From positions 186,001 through 250,000 of the forward strand of contig NZ_CP114583.1 of NCBI RefSeq assembly GCF_030550815.1: 64,000 bases of DNA. Reading direction: 5' to 3'. The translations under genes were made by a program, and so were the position numbers. Numbering within the stretch: the stretch's first letter is position 1; each line of letters starts with the position of its first letter. Under the pieces are notes generated by a model. The model saw nothing but the letters and a program-made list of their open reading frames with translations. It made no database searches and was not told the origin of the DNA. This DNA comes from Candidatus Mycoplasma mahonii. GTDB lineage: Bacteria; Bacillota_I; Bacilli_A; Mycoplasmatales; Metamycoplasmataceae. Positions 56,413-64,000 of the stretch are shown here, one piece after another.

Positions 56413-57606
56413 ATGAAAAAAAAATTATTACTACTGAATATACCATTATTTGCAACAGCAACAGCGTTTTTGCCAATAAGTTGTTCTTTAGATAAAGAAG
56501 AAGATAAGGATGAGCATTTCGAAAATTTAAAGAGTGCTTCATGAGATAAAGAAGTACAAATACAGGTTAAGACTCCGTGAAGTACAGTAGATATAGATAC
56601 ATATTCAGATAATATTGAAAGAGAATTTAATAGATTGAAAAATAATGATCAATTTTTAAAAAGTAAACCAGATATAAATGTCATAGTTAATAAAGAAACA
56701 TCTGATGATAAAATATTAGTTCAAAATGTGGAAGCCAAAAAATTTGATTTTGCAATATCATCAATTTCATCAGTAAATAATGCCAAAAAAAGTTTAATTA
56801 GTCCGAAATTACAAACACTAACTAATGCATTTAAATTTGATAAAACTTTAACTTATTATAAGGACGGAAATGAAAATGGAGACGAATTAAAAAAAATTGC
56901 TGAAGCACAAAATACACTTTTTCATGAAACTCTTCATAAAAATTTAGAAAATGATGATTCAAAATGAACTGGCTCAATTTATAGAAAGTTTTATGATTTT
57001 TCTACAAAAGTTAATTTTTATAGAGGGATGATTTGGATTGCAGGAGCAGATGAAGAAGTTAATGCAATTAAAGATGCATGAAGAGATAAAGATTGAGCAG
57101 GATTTAAAAGTTTTGGTATTTTGCATGGGAACAAAAAATCTGGTGGTAAGTTTATATTGCAAGAGAAATTACTAAAAAAACATTTTGGAAAAAATGCATT
57201 TACAACTCTCGCTGAAGAAATAACGAATTTTCCAAATAATTTTAGAGAGGCTGGATCGAAAACTATGATTGAAACAATTACAGAATATAAAATTGCTTTT
57301 GATTATGAAGGATCCTTTGCTTGAACAAAAAATCAAGACAGAGATAGCAATATTTTAACTTACTATGATGCTCAAAACATGCAGGTTTTGGTGGTTACTG
57401 AACCATTAAAATATGACATTGGATACTATCGAAATGACTTTGATTTGTTACAAGCCAATTTATTAACAAAGGCCATTATTAATCTTACTGAAAAATCAAC
57501 ATCAGAAGACATTTATGGACCAACAATCGGATACAACGGATATGAAAAAATAAATGACATTTATGAAGATGTTGAAAGACCATACAGAGAAGTAACAAGT
57601 GCTTAA
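56413..57606 (+). CDS. Thiamine/TPP-binding lipoprotein (CypI/p37 family)
   Basis: 397-residue surface lipoprotein. Signal KKKLLLLNIPLFATAT and lipobox LPISCS. Mature sequence has VQIQVKTPWSTVDIDTYS, KFYDFSTKVNFYRGMIWI and DAWRDKDWAGFKSFGILHG, in line with mollicute high-affinity transport protein p37 (Cypl), which binds TPP. Several TGA(Trp). Control by a TPP riboswitch supports a thiamine-type ligand. Its end overlaps the GTG start of the ATPase by eight bases. Confidence 0.88.
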
Positions 57607-58316
57607 TTTTGAAGATGTTACAATCAACATTGATAATAAAGTGATTTTAGAAAATATAAATCTTTCATTGAAGGAAAATGAAAAATTCTTTTTAATTGGA
57701 TCTTCAGGAGCAGGGAAAACATCGCTATTTAATTCGATAATTGATAGCAAAATAATCAAAAAAGGAAATCTTACTTATAGAAACAATAATGTATTGGGAC
57801 TTAAAAAAAAAAAAAAAAGAAATGCTAAAGTCAATTGGATTCATCACTCAAAGAGACTATTTTTTAGAGTGAGAAACAGTTTATTATAATGTTAAAAATT
57901 TATATCCTAATTACAAAAATCATTTTTGTGAGTTTTTTAATATAATTAATGCCAAACAAAAAATAGAAATAAAAACTACTGCAAGAAAGCTTGGTATTGA
58001 AAAAATACTATTTAAGAAAATTTCAGATATATCCGGAGGAGAGAGACAAAGAATTAAAATATTATTGCTTTTACTAAAATCACCATCCTTGATTTTAGCA
58101 GATGAACCAACAACTTCTTTAGACATTAAAATTTCAAAGGATATTATTAAATTGCTTTGTGAAATAAATAACTCCTCACTAATGATAAATATTCATAATT
58201 TGGAATTAGTCCCAAGTGGCGAATACAGAATAATTGCAATTAAAAACAAGAGAATCGTATTTGATGGACCAATGAAGAAATTGTCAAATAAATTAATTAA
58301 GGAAATATATGAATAA
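57599..58316 (+). pseudogene. Thiamine ABC transporter ATPase, out of frame at A16 tract
   Basis: GTG start inside the lipoprotein end. MLNFEDVTINIDNKVILENI leads to Walker A LIGSSGAGKTSLFN, then LGL and a run of Lys codons; at 57803-57818 sixteen A's put the following bases out of frame. In the next frame the protein resumes EMLKSIGFITQRDYFLE and has the complete remainder: signature ISGGERQRIKILLL, Walker B LILADEPTTSLD, H-loop INIHNLE and TAA at 58316. Fifteen A's would restore a 238-residue protein. No other damage is visible. Confidence 0.8.
57803..57818 (+). repeat. A16 homopolymer in the ATPase gene
   Basis: Sixteen consecutive A's; length modulo three decides whether the ATPase is made. 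The longest homopolymer noticed in a coding region of this window. Confidence 0.85.
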
Positions 58317-59934
58317 TTTTTTATTTGAAAAATCTTCGAATGATAAAGATTATTCCAAAAGAATAAGACCTATATATAAAATATTTTTGTGGATTTCAAT
58401 CGTTTCTATAATAATATTTTCTTTTTGACAAATAAACTTTCGTTTAAATATGGATGGATTACATCTTTTTAAGATTAATCTTAAAAAATTGTTTTTATTT
58501 GAAAATCATGATCCTAATTTTCCGTCGAACACAATACTTTCTAATTCTTTAAAATACTTGTGAATAACGATTCGAATTACTTTGTGTGGAACTACACTTG
58601 GATATATTCTTGCTTTTTTTACTTCATTTTTGTCAAGCAAAATAATGAATAAATTTGTTGCGATATTTAATCGAATTATAATATTATTTATAAGATCATT
58701 CCCTTTAATAATATTTGTTCTTGCCACACAAAAAGGGTTCGAAAAAGAATTTGCTGCTTTTTTAATTATATTTTGATTTACATGAATATGATCAAATAGA
58801 TATTTGTCTGATATTATTGAAAATTTAGATTTTAATGGGTATGAAGCATGAATAAAAAAAGGATATAGTAAGCCCTATTCTTTTAATAAACAAGTTCTTT
58901 CTAGAGCTAAAAACAAATACATTGCAATTTTTCTATATTCTTTAGAGTCTAATTTAAGATGAACCACAATGCTCGCCACTGTAGGAGTAATTGGAATTGG
59001 ATTCTTTATAAGTGATAACATTAAAAATCATTTTGAATTTATCGGTATTCCCCTTTTACTATTGTTTGGAATATTAATAATTTTTGAAATAATAAATACT
59101 CTTTTAAATAAATATCTTTTAGTAGTTAAATCAAAAGATAATGAAGCATTTAATTTTAAAAAAATGATAAATTATGTGCTTATATTGATACTTATTTTCA
59201 TTACTATTTATCAATTGGCAATTATAAATTATGAAAATTTATTCTTTGGTAATTTTTTTAGTTTTTTTGGTAATTTAAAATCCATTGATAAAAATATGTG
59301 AAATACTAGCAATCCCGATAAAAATTCGTGATTGTTAATTTTACAATTAATCTACCAAACAATTGCTGCATTAACAATAGCAATTATTTATGCTATTATA
59401 GCTTCTTTATTTTCTTCCGAAAAAAGAAATAAATTTTATGTATGAATGCCCATTAAATTTGTCAATAATTTTATTAAAATAATTCCATTATTAGTTTTAG
59501 TATATTTATTTAATTCTTTGTTTTTCAACCCGATTGGTCTTGGGGTAGTCTTCATAGGAGTTCATACTGGTACCACTTTGTCAAATCAGCTAACAGGTTC
59601 GATTAATAACATTGATGATAAAATTGTTTATGAATACCAAAAAACGGGCTTTTCAAAATTACAAATTATTAAAAAACTTATATTGCCAACGATTATAAAA
59701 GATATAAAAAATTTATCATTGCTAAGGGCTGAAGGAATATTGAGAAACATGATTATACTTGGGACAATAGGATTATCTTTAATAGGTGCTGAAATTTCTA
59801 TATTTCAAGATAGATCAAAAATCAGTGAATTTTCTTCTCATATATGAGCAATTACGATAACAATATTTACATATAATCTTTTGCAAATATTTTTTAAAAA
59901 TATTAAGGGCTGAAAATTATGAAAAAAACTATAA
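58309..59934 (+). CDS. Thiamine ABC transporter permease, fused double domain
   Basis: 541 residues with two BPD_transp_1 domains in one chain (about twelve helices). First EAA-type loop near YEAWIKKGYSKPYSFNKQVL, second YEYQKTGFSKLQIIKKLILP. Similar two-domain layout to PhnE/ThiP-like permeases and to the p69 partner of p37 in mycoplasmas. Many TGA(Trp). ATG overlaps the ATPase stop. The reading frame is intact, arguing that the operon is still under selection despite the ATPase frameshift. Confidence 0.85.
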
Positions 59935-60599
59935 GAAAGATTCCGTCTTCGCTTTTTGAAAATGAATATAATAATTTAATTATTTGAGAACCTGAAAAAA
60001 TGGACGGAAATACTCCTGTTATTTTTATTTATGATGGACAAATATTAAAAACAGAAGAAAAAGAGTTTTTTGAAAAAAAAGGAATTGAAATATTTAAGCA
60101 TTCTCAAAAAATAATTGGGAGCTGTGTAATCATAGCAGTAAATTCTATGCGTAAAAATGATAAGCATAAATATAAAAAAAGAGTAATGGAATTAAAAAAT
60201 TATAAAAACAAGGATTATGCTTTCATGAAAATTATAAGAAATGAAGTTTTAGCTTTAAATAAAATTTATATTGGTCCTTGATTTGGAATCGGATTTTCTC
60301 TATCAGGATGATTAATTGGAAAGGAAAATATTTTTGATTTAAACATTATGATTTCACCATTTGTAGAAAATGATATTTATAATTTAAGTCTAAATTCAGT
60401 TGTATTTTTTGGATCAAAAGAATATTACTTTTTTTCAAATAAAAAAATTAATAAACCACTATTAAGCTTACAAGAAAAAAATAAAGATATTAAATTCTTT
60501 GAAATAAAAAAAATGAAACATACATTCAAATCATGAAATAAATATATGCATTTTATTTTAAAAGAATCAATTGCTACTTATTTAAAATTAAAAAAATAA
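59919..60599 (+). CDS. Esterase-like alpha/beta hydrolase in the thiamine operon
   Basis: 226 residues. VIFIYDGQ near residue 34 matches the YLLDGQ strand of esterase D/enterochelin-esterase proteins, and WFGIGFSLSGWLIG near 121 resembles their nucleophile elbow, with Ser127 in GFSLSG (Gly-x-Ser-x-Ser instead of Gly-x-Ser-x-Gly). FDLNIMISPF follows, as in that family. Cytoplasmic, no signal. Several TGA(Trp). Overlaps the permease end by 16 bases, so it belongs to the TPP-riboswitch operon. A role in processing an imported thiamine ester is possible but unproven. Confidence 0.6.
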
Positions 60600-60673
60600 T
60601 ACTGATGAATACATTTGTAACATTCTTTACTAAATATAAAGATAAATTTACTCAATAATTATATAATCTAAAC

Positions 60674-60817
60674 ATATGAAAAATTGGAAATATTGAAATT
60701 AAAGGTAAAGTAATACTGGCTCCAATGGCAGGAATTACTAATATTTTTTTTAGAAAAATAGTTGCTAAAAATTGTAGTGTGTTTTGTCCAGGGATAAGTG
60801 GATCTAATTTTCAGTAA
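60674..60817 (+). pseudogene. dus stump (tRNA-dihydrouridine synthase)
   Basis: Reads WKIGNIEIKGKVILAPMAGI then TNIFFRKIVAKNCSVFCPG and stops after 47 codons; only the first strand and the PMAG FMN motif of Dus survive. The in-frame start position holds ATA, exactly six bases after TATAAT (60662-60667), where other genes here have ATG. Confidence 0.65.
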
Positions 60818-60849
60818 TTAAAAAAAGGTCTTTCAATGTCATTATTGGT

Positions 60850-61803
60850 TCTGCTTCATTATATTCTATTAAATGTTTTTGAATAGCAGTTATTGACAAA
60901 TTTATTTAAATTTTTCCCCTTAGGGATTAATCTTCTTATAATTCTATGTTTATTTTCTAGTGTCCCTTTTTCTTCTGAACAATATGGATGACAATTAAAC
61001 AGCTTACTTAATATCGATGATTTCATGAAGCAAATTATTTTCACCACCATTATCCATAGTGAGAGTATTAATAGTTATATCATTTGTCCCTATAATACTT
61101 TTTAAAGATTTTTTGAAACCTATCATTGTTCGATCTAGCAAGCTGAATAGAAATTTCCACTATGGATATCAATAAGGGTTAGTAGGGCTTGATCATCATC
61201 ACTTTTTCAACAATACTATCTATTTCATAATTATTTAGTTGTTGCCTTAATAGTATCTTGTCAGGCCTTGCTTCTATACTGTTATATTTAACTGGTTTTT
61301 TGCGTTCATCATCTGATTTAAGACTAAAAAAGGGCTTTTTAGTGTTTGGTAATCAGAGGAATTATGCCATTGTAATATATTCAACTCCTTTTGGATGCAT
61401 ATCCATCAGGATATCTTTTTTTTGAACTCCCTCATAAATTCATCAACGGATCTTTTAGCTTTTACTTCCAATATTTTTTCGTGAAATAAATGCTTACAAA
61501 CCTTAATAAAGTTTAGGTAAATTACTTCAGATTCAGAAGCACACATATAAGCCCGATTAACTTTACTCTGATCTCTTTGCTGTTGGTATTGCTTGAAACT
61601 ATAATAGATGCAGATGCGAGGACCTTGTCAATTGTTTTGTTTATTTTTTCTTCACACTTCTCTTTGCAACTATTCAAACAACTTATTATTTTTCCGTTGG
61701 ATATACCCCTTTTCCTACTAACGTCATATATTGATAATTTTTTGTTGGCTAAAGTAATAATTTCCTTGGCATTATCTAATGCTAAATGTTTGTATAATTT
61801 CAT
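60850..61803 (-). pseudogene. IS30-family transposase, degraded
   Basis: The reverse strand begins MKLYKHLALDNAKEIITLAN with an IS30-like helix-turn-helix (LSIYDVSRKRGISNGKI), then breaks up. Near the other end CHPYCSEEKGTLENKHRIIR and LIPKGKNLNKF match the conserved IS30 ending (PYxSxERGTNENxNGLIRxxxPKG). Multiple frameshifts and stops lie between. No clear terminal inverted repeats found. Confidence 0.65.
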
Positions 61804-61898
61804 TGGTTCCTTTTCTTTCTAATTAGTTTGCAAACCAATTGTAAGGCAAGGGGTCTTTTATAATGAAATTTCTAGGTACACTTAGGTGTGGACAGAAT

Positions 61899-61922
61899 AT
61901 GATTAAAAGATTTTAAATAAAA
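61899..61922. repeat. 24-base direct repeat, right copy
   Basis: Exact copy of 56229-56252 (the 3' end of the DnaJ-like gene), lying outside any gene, just before the rplJ promoter. Confidence 0.7.
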
Positions 61923-61944
61923 AACATCTTGGTATATAATTAAT

Positions 61945-62039
61945 GTGCAATATATTAAGATAGTAACTGGGAGACCTTAATTTGTTACCGAGTGTATAAA
62001 CTTTTAAGTCTGACACTAGTCGGGTTTTAAATATTGCAA
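61945..62039 (+). promoter_or_regulatory. L10 leader (rplJ-rplL autoregulation)
   Basis: TATAAT at 61935-61940 predicts a transcript start near 61946, where TGCAATAT begins; it pairs with ATATTGCA at 62031-62038. Inside lie further stems, among them GACAC/TAGTC-like segments. Position, size and closing stem fit the L10(L12)4-binding leader of Firmicutes. Confidence 0.7.
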
Positions 62040-62054
62040 ATAAAAGGAGATCTT

Positions 62055-62744
62055 ATGAACGCAAACAGAATTGCTAAAGAGTCTCAAGTCAAGGAAATTG
62101 TTGATAAAATTAATAATTCTAAATCATTAGTTATTGCTGAGTATGCTGGACTTACAGTTGTTCAAACACAAGAACTAAGAAGAAAATTAAAAGCTCAAGG
62201 AGTAGAATTAAAAGTTTATAAAAACAGGCTTTTTAAGATCGCTGCCAAAGAAGCTGGATTTGATGGATTAGCAACAGACCTTGTTGGGCCAAATGCATTT
62301 GCATTCGGTATGGAAGATGAAATTTCTCCAACTAAAGTTTTAGCAAAATTTGCCAAAGAACATGAATCACTAAAACTGAAGATGGGAACTTACGAAGGAA
62401 AAGTTATTGGTCAAGAAGAATTGCATGTTATTGCAACACTTCCATCATATGATGAAGCACTTACAATGCTTGCAATGTCAATGCTTTCTCCAATTAAATT
62501 TGTAGGTTCAGGATTACACATGCTTGCTACTGAAGGACATTTAGAAGCTGGAGCACAAGATGCACCTGTCGCTAAAGAAGAAGTAAAAGTTGATCAAGTT
62601 AAAAAAGAAATTCAGGTTGAAGATTCTAAACAAACTCCTGAAACTAGTGAAGAAGCTAAAGTTGATGAAGCTCCAGAAGTTCCTGGAACTAAAGAAAAAA
62701 CAAATGAAACTACTGAAAAAGTAGAGGAAGCTAAAGGAGAATAA
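62055..62744 (+). CDS. rplJ: 50S ribosomal protein L10 with acidic extension
   Basis: 229 residues; the L10 core (about 165: [60 protein letters not shown]) binds 23S rRNA and L7/L12. The last ~60 residues are Glu/Lys/Thr-rich ([17 protein letters not shown] onward), absent in ordinary L10. ATG at 62055 follows AAAGGAG; an in-frame ATG at 62034 would lie in the leader stem. No TGA. Confidence 0.95.
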   Translation: MNANRIAKESQVKEIVDKINNSKSLVIAEYAGLTVVQTQELRRKLKAQGVELKVYKNRLFKIAAKEAGFDGLATDLVGPNAFAFGMEDEISPTKVLAKFAKEHESLKLKMGTYEGKVIGQEELHVIATLPSYDEALTMLAMSMLSPIKFVGSGLHMLATEGHLEAGAQDAPVAKEEVKVDQVKKEIQVEDSKQTPETSEEAKVDEAPEVPGTKEKTNETTEKVEEAKGE

Positions 62745-62745
62745 T

Positions 62746-63117
62746 ATGGATAAATTAACAAAAGAATCATTTATCAAATCTTTAAAAGAGATGAATATTA
62801 AAGAAGTAATGGAATTAGTAGATGCAATGAAAGAAGAATTTGGAATCGACCCAACAGCCGTTGCTGTCGTTGCAGGTCCTGCTGCTGGAGATGCTACTGA
62901 AGCTAAAACAAAATTTAATCTAGTTCTTAAAGCAATGGGCGGAAATAAAGTTGCTGTTATTAAAGCTGTTAAAACTATTACTGGAGTAGGACTTATGGAT
63001 GCTAAAAAAATGGTTGAATCAGCACCTGTTACTGTTAAAGAAGCATTAAAAGAAGAAGAAGCAAATACACTAAAAGCACAACTTGAAGAAGCTGGTGCTG
63101 AAGTAGAATTAACTTAA
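62746..63117 (+). CDS. rplL: 50S ribosomal protein L7/L12
   Basis: Stalk protein that recruits translational GTPases. 123 residues: N-terminal dimerisation [18 protein letters not shown], short Ala-rich hinge and the C-terminal [34 protein letters not shown]. Immediately after rplJ; AAAGGAG within the rplJ end. Confidence 0.97.
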   Translation: MDKLTKESFIKSLKEMNIKEVMELVDAMKEEFGIDPTAVAVVAGPAAGDATEAKTKFNLVLKAMGGNKVAVIKAVKTITGVGLMDAKKMVESAPVTVKEALKEEEANTLKAQLEEAGAEVELT

Positions 63118-63703
63118 TTTATGTGATTTAGTAATACAAAATTATAAAAAATAATTAAAACACTTTATACTTAATTATGTGCTGATGTAAAAGACCATGT
63201 AAATATTGTATAAAGAAGCATTAAGTGAAATTAAAATATTATGACGAATACCCAAACATTCAAGAAGCGATTGAATACTATAAAAAATATTTAATTTAGA
63301 TATCGTCAAGACCACAAAACACCATGTTAATATCTGGTTTTTTGGTGAGATAACTTTATTACTTCATAAAGAGAGTTCTTTTAGATCCAAAGTTGGATAT
63401 TATATTATCAAGTTTGACGATGATGAAGTTTATAAATACTATTAAATCATTAAAAAATAAAAGATGATAATGAAGTAAATATTAGTTTTGATATTATTGA
63501 CGATAAATTAGGTACAACATTTTTGAGTTTATTGATAAATATGGATATAGCTGAAATATTGAAATTCACACAAGAGCATTGGCTAAATCTGAAATATAAA
63601 ATTAATAAGCAAACCAAATGTAGTGGCATTATTGCAAATGTTAAAAGCTATTTGAGGATCACCCATATCTGTCAAAAATAAATTATTTTAAAGATATGAT
63701 GAC
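63118..63703 (+). pseudogene. Unidentified degraded coding DNA
   Basis: Forward frames read KLKYYDEYPNIQEAIEYYKK, SFRSKVGYYIIKFDDDEVYK and, after a stop and shift, NEVNISFDIIDDKLGTTFF and NIEIHTRALAKSE. This looks like one eroded protein of about 170 residues with no start. I cannot name the family. No terminator seen after rplL. Confidence 0.35.
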
Positions 63704-64000
63704 TTAATTATTGTGCTCTTTTATTTCAATAATCATTTTTGATTTTCACCTTTCCCCTTGTTTTAATTTCATAATGCCAAGTTTATTTTCAACTTTAGCT
63801 TCAAATAAAACCTCATCACCCGTACCATATCAGGGTTCAATACAAACAAAATCTGCGTCTATTGGTTTCCATATTTGTAGATTATTGGCATCATGGGTAA
63901 TGTTTATATCATAATCTTCATTTTTTAGAGTTATTCTATTTGTTGAAACATCCCTAAAAATAAGCGTATCAAATGACTCTCCAAAAGGAATCTTATTTAT
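63704..64000 (-). CDS. Aldose 1-epimerase family protein (partial)
   Basis: The C-terminal 98 residues of a reverse-strand gene whose start is beyond the window. DTLIFRDVSTNRITLKNED, NLQIWKPIDADFVCIEPWYG and GERWKSKMIIEIKEHNN match the end of GalM-like/YihR-type epimerases (ExWxGxxD). Two TGA(Trp). It probably interconverts sugar anomers after import. Ends at TAA 63704-63706. Confidence 0.75.

Overview
The window is bacterial, AT-rich, and reads TGA as tryptophan: nearly every conserved gene (rpsB, tsf, rpsP, trmD, nrdE, nrdF, folD, mnmG, cysS, nusG, rpsG, fusA) is continuous only under genetic code 4. With the small gene set, lipoproteins with lipoboxes, ECF and PTS transport and Bacillus-like gene order, this indicates a mollicute of the Spiroplasma/Entomoplasma/Mycoplasma branch; Acholeplasma and phytoplasmas use the standard code. 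I cannot name the species from sequence alone.

Layout. 1-4.3 kb: rpsB-tsf, a reverse-strand membrane protein, and rpsP-trmD-rplS. 4.3-10.9 kb: the reverse-strand operon nrdF-nrdI-nrdE for deoxyribonucleotide synthesis, whose NrdF carries the Val/Pro/Lys replacement of metal ligands seen in metal-free class Ie radical subunits, flanked by a decayed lipoprotein, a decayed ABC transporter and two copies of a dispersed repeat. 11-21.3 kb: folD, then a sugar locus with a ruined RpiR regulator, a ROK kinase, two GH38 alpha-mannosidases and a fused PTS IIABC, resembling mannosylglycerate (MngAB-type) utilisation. 21.3-22.6 kb: scrap DNA (half a MATE transporter, the 3' end of a transposase-like gene, an unknown pseudogene). 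22.6-30.4 kb: an alpha-glucoside module (GH13 glucosidase, sugar-binding lipoprotein, RDD membrane protein, two permeases, an ATPase with a long helical insertion). 30.5-37.4 kb: mnmG-rlmH, convergent msrA, a large SF1 helicase with a DUF2726/DUF559-like nuclease tail, and a broken MATE gene.

37.6-43.5 kb: an ECF S component, then cysS-rlmB-sigma-like-rpmG-secE-nusG in the Bacillus order, tRNA-Tyr and tRNA-Gln, and rplK-rplA. 43.5-47.1 kb: a degraded UPF0236/Mbov_0401-type element and membrane proteins. 47.1-53 kb: rpsL-rpsG-fusA, pseudogene debris, tuf. 53-56.3 kb: an IS1595 scrap, a THF-riboswitch-controlled folT, degV, and a zinc-finger-less DnaJ. 56.3-60.6 kb: a TPP-riboswitch operon for thiamine/TPP uptake whose ATPase is out of frame at an A16 tract and which ends with an esterase-like gene. 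60.6-64 kb: truncated dus, an IS30 scrap, the L10 leader with rplJ-rplL, and a partial aldose epimerase.

Three themes run through it. Regulation is by RNA and by very short promoters: THF, TPP and L10 leaders are recognisable, and at least eight genes start exactly six bases after a TATAAT/TAAAAT box, which predicts leaderless mRNAs. The genome is shedding accessory genes (at least a dozen pseudogenes and four transposase scraps between intact housekeeping operons). Cofactor salvage (folate, thiamine) and sugar import are kept, as expected of a host-dependent organism.
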